Shown here: in pieces, positions 46,237-56,469 of the stretch
Layout of the letters: every line of letters starts with the position of its first letter
Position numbering within the stretch: the stretch's first letter is position 1
DNA from: Stachybotrys elegans
Taxonomy: Eukaryota > Ascomycota > Sordariomycetes > Hypocreales > Stachybotryaceae
Reading direction: 5' to 3'
NCBI GenBank assembly: GCA_020746835.1
Contig: JAGPNK010000008.1
Coordinates: forward strand, 744,001 to 808,000
DNA: 64,000 bases
Translations under genes and position numbers: made by a program
Notes under the pieces: model-generated
The model's input: the letters and a program-made list of their open reading frames with translations, nothing else
What the model was told of the DNA's origin: nothing
The model's database searches: none

Positions 46237-46978
46237 CCTCACGACAGCACCCTGAATCCTCTTCTTAGAAATATTAGGATGCCAAACGGTGTATTGAAGC
46301 GCCCTTGGAGACACTGGGAGAGATGTTGGGTGAATGAGGGAAAACGGGGCAGGCTTGGTCATAACTTGGATGTCAAAGAAGCCATGATAAAGAGGTCGCA
46401 TTAAGTCCCCCAACATTTGCACATGCTTTAGTGTCATCGGCTGTCATCCGGCCGCCTCTCGAAGCTCCACGAGTCATGGACTTGCAGTTGGGCCTGTTCA
46501 TTCTCGCACACTCTCCTTGTTTCCCCATTTGTGCGCGTGACACTTTATTGCTTACCATTACAGCGCCAATGTAGCTATTACTAGCATATGATTGGGTTTA
46601 CGTGTGACAACTGCAGTCTACATGCTTCATCACACTGCATATTGGGTGCAGGTGAAGCTGAAAGAGGGGCAAGTTACGCCCGCTCCGAGCAAAGGTCGGT
46701 GTTTTAAGCCTCAAAGTGATGGTCCAGGCGGCATGACTATGCCATGGGGCTGTAGCATCATGATTTGTTTGGATACATATACCATGGCAGTGCTTATCAA
46801 GCAGTACAATCCGCTTTGAGGAAGTATTAATGCCTATGACCATTGATTCATCCCCCTCTTCCAGGAACCTCACACAATAGTCGTACCTGTGCTTCCTTCT
46901 ACTTGCCCCCCTCCCTCTATTCATTGACACGTTTGGTGTGTTCACTGGAACTTGACTCCGCTGGAGATATTGTCCGAA
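46237..46978. promoter_or_regulatory. region between divergent accessory genes
   Basis: It separates the ankyrin gene (minus) from the alanine-rich membrane protein gene (plus). Short open frames here have no recognisable features. The left 200 bases could be coding if the ankyrin gene starts upstream of 46236. Confidence 0.4.
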
Positions 46979-48888
46979 ATGTCTGACGCACCTCCCGCCA
47001 AAGTTGCCCTCGCAGCTCCACGCGGCGAGTCCCCTGGGACTTCGGACAGCGAGCCCAGCACATGGATCATCAGCTTGCCCAAGCCATCACAATGTATGTC
47101 CGGCCCCTAGATGGAGACGGTACCTACGTTGCCTCCGGGACTGGGCACTGTCGAGCTTACTTGGATGATGTGCTAGATGTCCTACTGGCCCTATTCGCCC
47201 TATACGCGCCGTCCGCCATCGGACAAGGCCCCCTCTTCGAACCCTACCTACAACTGCTCTTGTTTGTGAGTCTTGTATTCGGCTCGCTCTTGATTTCCAC
47301 AACCAACCTCGCCGGGCCGCTGCGTTACGCATATCACAACTATAAGAATCTCATTGGGAAAGCCAAACCGCTCGTATCCCTGGCTACCACGAAGGTGACG
47401 GCATGGGCTCCGCTGCCCTTCCTTGTGCTAGCACTGCTTCCTTGGTTCCGCACCTGGTTCTTTATGGGTGTGATACCTCTCACCTGGCAATTTGTACGCG
47501 GTGAACACCAGCAGGCCATCAGCGAGGTCGGTAACCGAGTTGACGAATACTGCTCGAAAGCCGAGGCGGCAGCCAACAAGGCCCTGTCGGACGCCGCAAC
47601 CGCCAAGGAGTACGGGCAAGATCTGCACCAGAACCTGGCGGTTACCGACTTCTATAAGGAATCCTCCGTAGGCTGGGTCGCTCTCAACGAGTCCCAGAAC
47701 TCGAGCTCACGGCCACAGGCGGTCATTGACGCCCTAGCTCAAAGAGCCAAGATGGTCGCGGCCGCACCAGGTGTCGTCGCGGCCGATGTAGCCGAGGCGT
47801 TCAATGCTGCTCAAAAGTCATTTGAGCTATCGGCCAAAGTTAAACATCTAGCGGCAAGGGTAAAGACAGCAGCCTGGGAGGGTCGGATGGCGGACTCGGA
47901 GCGTCTTGTTGAAGATATAAGGAACAAATTGGGAGCCGCTGAGGAAGAGTCGCACAAAGCGGCGACGGCGACAGCGAACGCCAAATCTCACGCTAAAGAT
48001 GCGTATCTTGCTTGGGTGTCTGTACGGGAGCAGCACCGCAACCAAGTCGCCAGCGTCACTACCACGGTTGACAAAGCCTGCATCCGCGCTGCATCCGTTT
48101 CCGCCCTGGCCCAGGTCGAGTTACGGGTCGTGGAAGAGCACGAGCACATCGCCAACACTCTGGCGGCAAACGTGGCTCGCGACGCCCGCGCAGTTCATCA
48201 CGTTCGACTCACTGACTTCTACGGAGAATCAGCAGCCGCCTGGGCGAAGCTAGCAGACTACAACGATGTCGTGAAGAAGGCCGTTGGCAACGCCAAGAGC
48301 CTGAGCGGGATCGCGAGCGACTTGCAGTTTAAAGCGAGCCAGATGTCGGACAAGGTGGAGAGTAGCAAGATGAAAAACATCGCAGAGCACTGCAGCGAGG
48401 TTCTGGACAGTGCCCTGGACCTCGAACGCGATGGCGAGAAGATTAGGGGGAAAGTCGATCGGTTCGACCGAGCGGCGGCTAAGGCTACCAAGGGACGGGA
48501 GATGCAAGCCGCCGCCGCCGCAGACGCCGTGACGGCCTTGGCGAGCATTACAAGGGATGCTCAAGCCGCTGCCGAAGCTGCAAGCACGGCCGCGAAAAGA
48601 GCTGACGAGACACACCAGCATGCGGTTGATGCAAAGGCCGCCATCGCGCTGGGTAGTGCCAAAGGCGCAGAGGATGCCATTGGGAAGCTCAACCAGGTGC
48701 TGAAAGCGTGCGAAGATGAGCTCAAGGCTGCGGTGCAAAAGAGGAAGGATGTGCAGGTGAAGATGGCGCAGTTCTCCGCGGGTAAATATCTTGATGTCGT
48801 CGCCGACCCTGATCCGGCGACTGGAGACTTCTCTGGTGCCGAGGAGGAGGAGGAGGAGGATTCTGACGGGGACCATGGGTTAGAGTGA
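46979..48888 (+). CDS. alanine-rich coiled-coil membrane protein with an internal duplication, no known family
   Basis: I do not recognise this protein. Exon 1 is 46979-47093 and exon 2 47177-48888; the 83-nt intron has a GTATGT donor and CTAG acceptor, and the product is 608 residues. The N-terminus (MSDAPPAKVALAAPRGESPG) is hydrophilic. Hydrophobic segments follow at about 40-60 (VLLALFALYAPSAI), 66-85 (LQLLLFVSLVFGSLLIS) and 117-145 (PLPFLVLALLPWFRTWFFMG). From 155 to 590 it is Ala-rich, charged and helical, with coiled-coil character. The motif DFYKES/DFYGES plus a nearby W occurs at about 196-201 and 385-390, so the helical part looks like two copies of a unit of about 190 residues. It ends in an acidic tail (GAEEEEEEDSDGDHGLE). 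A membrane-anchored rod or apolipoprotein-like surface protein is a guess. Confidence 0.7.
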
Positions 48889-50184
48889 GATGGATCCATT
48901 GTACTGCATCATTTCTTCTGATTGATGCTCAATATTGCAATTGCGAGATATGTCATTAATGTGGTAAAGCGCCGGGCGGTGGCGTGTTACTGTCAACACG
49001 TCAGTAACACATGGCCTCCAGCCTTTGCCGTTAAGACCTTCAACGCAGATGATTCATCGTAGACTTCAAGGATATCATGGTGATGGCTCCCACCTTGCCA
49101 AGATCGCATGCCATGTAAGGCTTCCAGACAACCGTATCTGGGCCATACACCACCTTCAGGCTAACGGATGTCCCGTTGGAGAACACTGGCATATCGAGTG
49201 CACAGCTTCAAGTTTCTGGGAGGGGAGATGTATTTCAGCCATTGCGGCAATATTGTATTTTGGGTTTGGCATGGTTTCGCAGATTCATTTTTGGAACACT
49301 TTGCAAGCTCATCCCCGTATCGCTCTGCCCCTGTCGTACCGTCGACTGGCTGGATGGCATGGCCTTGCAGAAGTCAGAATATGAGAGAGCAAAGAGTTTG
49401 TTTCTTACCCTTGCTGGATTTTTGACGCCCTTTGTTCGCTTGCCTGGCTCTGGGCTGCCTTGGTACTCCTGTTTCTTTTTATCGTTTGGCATGTTGGTTC
49501 AAATTCTCTTTGTCAGATGACGGTGCCCGGCTGGGAAGCTTCGGTTGACTCATCGAATAAGGTTGCCGACGCTGCAGAAGCCTTCCTGTGACTGTAACCG
49601 TGGCTGTGCCCAGATGGAGAGCGCCACGATGCAGATGGAAAGCTTCGAGAAATCAGCTGATGGATTATATCGTAATCAAAGATGTATAGCTACATCTCTT
49701 TAGATTAGTGTACTAGCAGAAATGAGTACCTTCTATAGAGATCTAAATTAGGAAACCTTTAGCTAGATTAATCTACCTCTTGTTCTCTATCTAATCAGTA
49801 GTAAGAGATATACTAGAACATAATGTATATCCTTACTTAAAGCTGTAGCTTTATACCTGCATGCCCTTCGTGATGCCCGAGACCTGTAGGTAGCAGTGAC
49901 AAAGAGCAGGGAACCTAGTACTCCTTGTTGGAAATAAACCCTAGAGGGCTGTACGTAGTAAACCATATCTCGAACTAGGTCCAGCTCGGCGTTTGCGCCA
50001 GTCAAATGCCCTCCCTCGAGCAACCCGGTGGCCTATGCGAACCACAGGGGCACATGAATACTCTGTGCTGCGTACATAGGTACTCCTCGTAGAACTTAGA
50101 AGTTAGCTTCTCCCTCGATCGGTCACGTGTCCAAGGCTTTATTAAGTACTCTCTTCCTCTCTCCAGGCTAAGCAACAATATTCC
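48889..50184. other. intergenic region, AT-rich on the right
   Basis: No coding potential is evident. A perfect inverted repeat is at 48984-49010 (GTGTTACTG / CAGTAACAC, 9-nt loop). From 49660 to 49960 the DNA is very AT-rich with small palindromes (GATGTATAGCTACATC near 49680). This may be the decayed upstream part of the oxygenase pseudogene. Confidence 0.5.
48984..49010. repeat. perfect 9-bp inverted repeat
   Basis: GTGTTACTG and CAGTAACAC flank a 9-nt loop, about 100 bases after the alanine-rich gene. It could form a hairpin in the 3' end of that transcript. The octamer pair CAGTAACA...TGTTACTG recurs at 54729-54763. Confidence 0.6.
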
Positions 50185-53100
50185 TTGCTTTGTTTCCTTA
50201 GATCCCTTACACCCATCCAAACAGCTTTCCCACCGTGGAAAAAGCATCTTCAGACACTCAGACAAGACTACAACTCAAACTCAGGTGCCAAAATAGGGTG
50301 TGATTCAGAGGATAGTTCGCTCTACAAGTACGCAGAACCAAGCGAAGAGAAAGCCAACTTCCAACAAACTCTCCTCGAGCATATTAGCAAAATTCAAGCG
50401 ACAGGATCATTTGCAACTGACAATATTCTTGATTTCTACCCAATCCCAGGCATCTACGTGAATAGCGGCAAGCCTATCGCCATACCACTGTCGAAAGAGA
50501 CAGCTCAAAACCTCACCAGCAAGAGTGATAAGGTACCCTTTGGCAAGCACAAAAGAACACTAGTAGACAAGACGGTGAGAAAGACACTGCAGATTAGTAC
50601 AGACAGAATCAGCTTCCAGAACTCACAGTAGAACGGTTTTATTAATAAACTTGTCCAGCGTATTGCTCATAAGCTTAGAGTACCACCTACTCCTAGAGGG
50701 AGCAATATTCACGCCAAGCTATACAAGCACCTTCTCTACAAACCAGGCGCCATATTTAAGCCTTACAAAGAGTAGGTCAAGATGCATCTCAGCATATAGC
50801 ACCATAACAGGAGGGCTGACAGTCTAGGATAGTACTAAGAAAAATCCAGGCATATTTACAACACTAGTTATCTACCTTCCTTCAAAACATACAGGCGGCC
50901 CAGTACTTATTGGTATAAAGATCAAGCCAGTTTAGACAGGATACCAGTGGGCCCTTACATATAACCTTATTATCGATTACAAGGACTCTCGCCCATCAGC
51001 CTCAGTCCTAGATTCTCAGATCCAAAGTCTAATAGAAGCCCTGTCACCTTGGGAAACGCTACAATATCCACCAGGCTTTCTTATCTATCCTCTGGACTAT
51101 CAGTACATACTAAGAAACTTATGTCTTTCTAGCCTGAAGGGCCTTAATTACCAACGCGCTCACTGCCTTGCTAACAGCTATGACCAGCACGGCAAATTCT
51201 ACCTGTTTCTTGTCTAGCTCAATAAGTACAAGTATTGGCCAAACGAAGAGAAAGGTAAATACAGCATAACTCGCCAGACATATCTACACCACGTCTACAG
51301 CCTCAAGGGCTTTGAGCTATCTCTGCTAGAGATAAACATAGATAGGACCTCGCTTTTAGACTCTATTAACTATAAAAGAGAACCGGACTTTCGCTACGGT
51401 GGAGAATACCTAGGAAATCAACATAGAGAAATAGAGGAAACCTATTCAGATATAATAATCTTTCTAATGTCAAAGCAACCTAACATAACAAGCATAACAA
51501 TACTAATTGTTTAATATCAGGTCCTTATTATTGTCCGGACAGACTCCCTGCATGCCCCTCTCTTTAACCCAAGTTCTTCTAAAGACATAGACAGAGTTAT
51601 AAGGCATTTACAGGCGGGTATTAACAACAACACCAAGACAACAACACTGCAAAAGATACTTATTCACCTTTGCCACACAATCTTGGATCAAGGGTTTGCC
51701 AACGGAGCGGCGAACGATGTGTACCTCAGTTATGCTACAGTCACCGCTGCGTTTCTCAGCAATTGGCCTCTCTTCGAGGAAGCGCAGGAGAAGACTCTTA
51801 AGGCCTGGGATTATAGCACTTAGTCAGCACTCGGTAGACTGATTGATCTCCAGAATCCCCCAATTGAGATGGACAAGTAAGACCCGCCACAATATCACTA
51901 AACTCCTTATTAAATATGCCGCTAACAAACACGCCCTCTCTAGCATCTTCAAGTCCTTGAAAAAATGTGGCACGTTCTGCGGTGTCTACAAGGGTCTAAC
52001 CCACCTCTACAACGGGTTTTGTGGAAGCCACTTTAGCCAAAAAGACCCAGCGAAAGCGCTATATAGGAGGCAGTGGTACAGCAACAAACTAATCGAGACA
52101 CTTAACACATGCAACACTTCCATGGGAGGAGAAAAAGACACTACTACAATCAAGGAAATTGTATTAGACCTCAAAATCCAATACACACAGGAACAGCAGT
52201 AAGAGAATCCAAGTCCTCTATATCTATGCTTTAGCATTCTCTTCCAACCAAATCATTCAAGTTCCCAACAATAAATCGAATTCCCATGACTAACCACTCA
52301 TATAGGAAGAAGATAGATAAAGCAGTCACGGACTTTATTAATAGGTTTAAAGAATCCAAGAAGTTAGTGAATACACTGAATATTAAGCTCCTCCTCCAAC
52401 TATTGGATCCAAAATATATCTATAAGGAATTTCTCTACAATCTATTTCATGTCATTTCAGAATTTGCAGTCTCGATGTTCGACTTGGAACTCTACAACGC
52501 ATACATAAAGGGGTTATACTCAGGCAACACCAACATACTCATTCAAGATTTCTACAACTAAACATTAGCACACAACAAGGACTTAGCTTCCAATCTATTA
52601 CAGCAGCTTTCAACCCAGGCTCCCAATATAAAGAAGGATACAGTACTGGGAGTTATATTGCCGCTAATAAAGAAACTGCTTCCATCAGTAGATACAAGTT
52701 CCCTAGAGGTACAGACCTACTTCCAGTCACTCATGGGAACCTACATTACCAAGACAGTAGGCAAAGAGCTGTCAAAGCCAGAAGACTGGGCTCAGCCAGC
52801 AGAAGTGCACAAGTGCTATTATTATGGTAGGTATAAGGCATATTCAGAGGTAAACTCCTTCTTAAAGGACCCCAAAGCAAAGGAAATAACGATAGCCCTG
52901 GAAGCTAGCTACAAAGATCACATAAAATAGAACTTCAGCTATCTCAAGACTGGGAACAGAAATTGCAAGGGTGAAGTCCGCTATATAAAGACGTTGAAGA
53001 GGTAGGGAAAGCGCTACTGCCAATGGGTGTTAGATGGCAAAGCGGCATAAAAGATACTCTAAGCGCTGCTAAAGGACGCCCTAAAACAAGCACTCAGCGA

Positions 53101-53281
53101 CAAGTACAACACGCTCATGGCGCTCAACCTGGTCAGGATCGGCAAGAGCACTACCCAGGCTCCCGACAAGGCCCAGCCACCCTCGCGACCAAAACGCAAG
53201 AATGACGAGGACGCAGACAACACAGCGCCTGGGAGGACTTCGAAGCGCGCGCCGCGCGGCGAAGAAGAGATGGAAGGCTGA
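50185..53281 (+). pseudogene. 2OG-Fe(II) oxygenase-like (prolyl-4-hydroxylase-type domain) large fungal protein, decayed
   Basis: The conceptual product matches a large fungal family with a 2OG-Fe(II) dioxygenase domain near the N-terminus: VPFGKHKRTLVDKTVRKTLQ, AKLYKHLLYKPGAIFKPYKD, GIFTTLVIYLPSKHTGGPVL, TGYQWALTYNLIIDYKD, and a C-terminal part with EDWAQPAEVHKCYYYGRYK and EVRYIKTLKR. Three introns can still be read: 50772-50832, 51877-51943 and 52199-52305, all with good donor, branch and acceptor, and each needed to keep frame. Ten in-frame stops remain, at 50629, 50933, 51215, 51512, 51821, 52559, 52928, 53003, 53048 and 53060: six TAG, four TAA, no TGA. The HxD metal motif reads KPYKD, His changed to Tyr. 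The frame otherwise runs to a TGA at 53279. The stop near 51512 may mark further damage. Upstream exons are not resolved. Confidence 0.8.
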
Positions 53282-53324
53282 GAGATGTGAAGGAGGCGGA
53301 GGTAAAAGCGGCTGATGGAGACTG

Positions 53325-53376
53325 CACATGGGACATGAGAGCTCACATGGGACATGAGAGCTCACATGGGACATGA
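53325..53376. repeat. 19-bp tandem repeat, 2.7 copies
   Basis: CACATGGGACATGAGAGCT repeats at 53325-53343 and 53344-53362, with a partial copy to 53376. It lies just after the end of the oxygenase pseudogene. Confidence 0.9.
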
Positions 53377-53718
53377 CTGGCGTAGTGGAATTCCATATGT
53401 GAAATATTGTTCACTATGTACCTGATCTGGCGATGACCAGTGAGTGACGAGCTCTGTGAGTCGTCCCAAGCCTGGGGAAGCCTCTTTTTTTTTTTTTTCT
53501 GCTGCCAGTTAATGCAAGCACTCGGCACCGCGAGATTCTACTGCAACCTTGATCGTGACCTCCTATTGGCTTCGGTAATGTCGACAATGAACGAGGCCAA
53601 CATCAAGGTTGAAGCCTAGCAGGCGAGCCTTTGAAGGCTAGGAGGATTTTGCAGTAGGTATAATGTACAATAAGCTCTCTCCGTTCCAACAAATCAGATG
53701 GTTCTCTACTCATCGTCC
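53377..53718. other. short region before tRNA copy 2
   Basis: It holds a run of about 15 T near 53485-53499 and no coding sequence. It has little resemblance to the DNA just left of tRNA copy 1. Confidence 0.5.
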
Positions 53719-53809
53719 GGTCTGGTGGTCTAGTGGTATGATTCTCGCTTAGGGCCTTACCCTATAGCACGCTTGCGAGAGGTCCCGGGTTCAATCCCCG
53801 GCCAGACCC
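53719..53809 (+). tRNA. tRNA-Pro(AGG) with a 19-nt intron, copy 2
   Basis: Identical over all 91 bases, intron included, to the gene at 39671-39761 and in the same orientation. Boxes A and B, anticodon AGG and the T-rich terminator are all present, so it should be active. Resemblance continues for some tens of bases past the terminator. Confidence 0.96.
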
Positions 53810-54913
53810 CTTTCTTTTTGCCTGATTTTGTGGTGAGAGTCGATGTTTTTTTTGCTTGTGGTATGTGGAGGATGTGTTGTCGTTGTATTTGAGTTCTGGG
53901 CCAGTGGGCTTGGGCGGAGCGGGCAGGAGCGAGACATCGTAGTCAAGGTTTGTTCGCTCCTGCCTCGTTTAAATGGTTGAAATCGGGTTCAACACCATGA
54001 ATCCATCAAGTGCATGATTAAATTTCGCACACAGCAACCCTTGTCGCTTGTGGTCCTGTCGGAAATTGGGTTGAAAGAGCCACCAAGCGTACGTGATGTA
54101 GTAGCCGTGGCAGCTGCAGTCCCAAACTCAACGGTTTGTGAATGATTCAAGCTGCATAAGCATCTTGCCATTTGCGGAATACTCCTCGTTTAACGTGCAA
54201 GAAGCAGGCGAACTGCTGGGGCATTAGGCACGAACGAGAGCTGAGACCCTGCAGGAACCCCGGATTTGCCATGATGTTCAGCCCAGTCAGAATGAATGCC
54301 GATGCATGGGTTCATTGCCTGTTTCGGACAACATGCCATTGCCGGCATCTCAGGTCTCGTTATTCACCGCTCATAGCCCACATCTGCTAGGGTAGTATCC
54401 GTCACTGCAAGTCTCATTGGACATCCTTCTGCCTCTTGGTGATGATCACATTGTCTCCACCTCGTATCGCCGACATGGCAGAGGCACAGTTTGACAACTT
54501 GAAGCTGAAGGAACCGACATGGGAAGAATTGAGTGTGATGGCTGCTGAATAGGCCGTTTTTAGGAACGATTTTCATACTTCCAACGGAGATTCCCTCCAA
54601 ACGCAAGTCTTGGACGAGTTTCTCCGGCATCTCAGCTGCCCATTGCCCTGCGCTTGCCAAGGGAGTGATGGAGTAGCAATACCGAGGCCCGTCAGCTGGA
54701 GGGAATTACGTAGGAAGATGAAGACCATCAGTAACACACCGACTTAGGACTGGCTTGTTACTGAAGACTGAGGAGCCTTGGGAGGACACCACGACTATAT
54801 AGATGCACTCAACTCCCAAGAAATCAACTCAATCCAGACCTTTTCATCGCGCTTTGATTTTCTGCTAACAGCCTTGTCGGCCATTCTCACCGGACTTCAC
54901 CGCCATACCCATA
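53810..54913. other. intergenic region between tRNA copy 2 and the GLEYA gene
   Basis: After the tRNA-like 3' flank I see no coding sequence. A spaced inverted repeat CAGTAACA / TGTTACTG lies at 54729-54763. The right end is the promoter of the GLEYA gene. Confidence 0.5.
54796..54802 (+). promoter_or_regulatory. TATA box of the GLEYA gene
   Basis: A TATATAG stands about 115 bases before the ATG at 54914, followed by a leader without other ATGs in a good context. Position fits a fungal core promoter. Confidence 0.45.
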
Positions 54914-55702
54914 ATGTCTCCTCGTCGTGTTCTAGCCGTGGCAGGCTTCTTAGCCTTGACGGGCATGGCCCAAGCCACTGACTGGCTCCATAAGTCTGAC
55001 TGGCTGCATAAGACCACGACTGTCACAGTCACCCAGACGAAGACGGTTACTCCCACGACAACCCCTTCTGCTTGCCCAACCGTCTGTCCTGCGCCGCCTT
55101 CATGCAACAACGAAGGACTTGATTGGGCATACTACAACAGCTCAGCTCGCAACACTGACACGACCTACTCGACTTTTCACCCGGACACCTTCAAGGCCGT
55201 CCGTCCCGTTTACATTGGCACAACTTCTTATGTCGGCGGCTTGTACGGCTCCGAAGGGGAGCAGCAGGGCGCCATCTATGACACGGACAGGAACTTCAAC
55301 CTCAACTTCTTCGCCCTGAACCAGCGCGCCTACCTGTATGCCTGTGAAGGGGGCGTCTACCGCTTCAGCATCCCGTACGCCAACGACGCCGTCTTTCTCT
55401 GGACCGGTGCCAAAGCCTACAGCGGATGGACCGACGAGAATGCAGATGCTCGAGCGCGCTACAATCAGCCCGACCACATTCCTGGGAGCGCTGAATTCGA
55501 GCTTGAGATCCCCGCCGGCACCTACGTCCCCATCCGTTTTGTATACGGCCAGGCGCAGTATGGTGGAGGTTTTCGATTCAATGTGACCGCCCCGAGCGGT
55601 GAAGTGATTGTCAGCGACGAGACTCTCAGCCCCTATGTGGTGAGGTACTCTTGCGACAGGACCACTGCGCCGGCTTTTCCAGCTTATGGACGAGAGCCAT
55701 GA
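54914..55702 (+). CDS. secreted GLEYA-domain (adhesin-like) protein
   Basis: GLEYA domains are lectin-like beta-sandwich domains of fungal cell-surface adhesins. The single exon encodes 262 residues. A signal peptide (MSPRRVLAVAGFLALTGMAQ, cleaved about residue 21) is followed by a tandem six-residue repeat (DWLHKS, DWLHKT), a Thr-rich stretch (TTTVTVTQTKTVTPTTTPS), a Cys cluster (ACPTVCPAPPSC) and the GLEYA domain from about 68 to 255: GLDWAYYNSSARN, YIGTTSYVGGLYG, YRFSIPYANDAVFLWTGAKA, ELEIPAGTYVPIRFVYGQAQ and GGFRFNVTAPSG. No GPI signal or long repeat stalk is present, so it is probably a small secreted lectin-like protein rather than a wall-bound adhesin. Confidence 0.85.
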   Translation: MSPRRVLAVAGFLALTGMAQATDWLHKSDWLHKTTTVTVTQTKTVTPTTTPSACPTVCPAPPSCNNEGLDWAYYNSSARNTDTTYSTFHPDTFKAVRPVYIGTTSYVGGLYGSEGEQQGAIYDTDRNFNLNFFALNQRAYLYACEGGVYRFSIPYANDAVFLWTGAKAYSGWTDENADARARYNQPDHIPGSAEFELEIPAGTYVPIRFVYGQAQYGGGFRFNVTAPSGEVIVSDETLSPYVVRYSCDRTTAPAFPAYGREP

Positions 55703-56469
55703 GAATAACACAGCATGCAGTGTTCATTGCTGGCGGGTATGGAGCTATGCAATGCAGGGGCCACGTCGGTTGAACTGATCTGTTGCTGCGAGCCATCGTC
55801 TGGCAACCAGATCGCTGGTCTAGCCTGGGGCTCGAGCACAATATTGAGAAACGGCGGGACAGGGGTGCGGTGCATGGCTCTCAGAGTGTCGTTGAAATGG
55901 GGATTGGCAATAAATATGAGATGGTAGCTAGTATAAATATCCATTTGGTGACATGTAAACAAAGATGCTTCAGTCAATCAATCCAATTGCTGTCGGACGT
56001 CATAAAATGTGACATGTGGCTGGTGTGGCTGGTGTGGAACGCAACGGTGGCTCCCTGATAAGGCCCCACACCTTGAGTGAATGGTCCGATTGTTGCCATG
56101 ACACCGCCCCAGAAGTGTTTACTTGCCGGGCGACGATTGGCGTGCAAGGCCCAGAAAATCGTCGTCGTCCAGGCTAGAGCTTCGCTTGTCAACTAACCGC
56201 CTCGTCCTCTTCTCCTCCACTTCACAACCGACAACAACAGCCTTCGTTTACTAACCCGCAGCACGTCTTTCTTTGGTGTTTGTTGTTCCTCTGCCTGTTG
56301 GTTATATTGTCCGAGCTCACCACCACTCTGCCTTATCCTATTCTACCTGCCTAGTCTTGTTTCACGCATCTTTCACGCTTCTGCACGCATCTTACCGCAT
56401 CTCTTCGCTTCGCTTCACGACTGCTTATGAAGTTTCGGTCAGCGTCGGCGCTGCCTGCAAACCCGCATC
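55703..56469. promoter_or_regulatory. upstream region of the NIMA kinase gene
   Basis: No coding sequence is seen. The last 250 bases are C/T-rich, like a long leader. Confidence 0.5.

Noticed and set aside
50185..53281. Stops in the oxygenase gene restored by A-to-I mRNA editing (TAG to TGG), known in sexual tissue of some sordariomycetes
   Set aside because: Four of ten stops are TAA, which a single edit cannot turn into a sense codon, and the metal-binding His is also lost. A pseudogene fits better.
50185..53281. Gene taken from an organism that reads TAG and TAA as Gln
   Set aside because: The introns have ordinary fungal signals, CAG and CAA are still used, and at least one stop aligns with an expected Trp. 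RIP-like mutation explains all this.
39671..53809. A Starship-type giant transposon between the tRNAs
   Set aside because: No DUF3435 tyrosine recombinase or other captain gene is visible, and 14 kb is small for this class.
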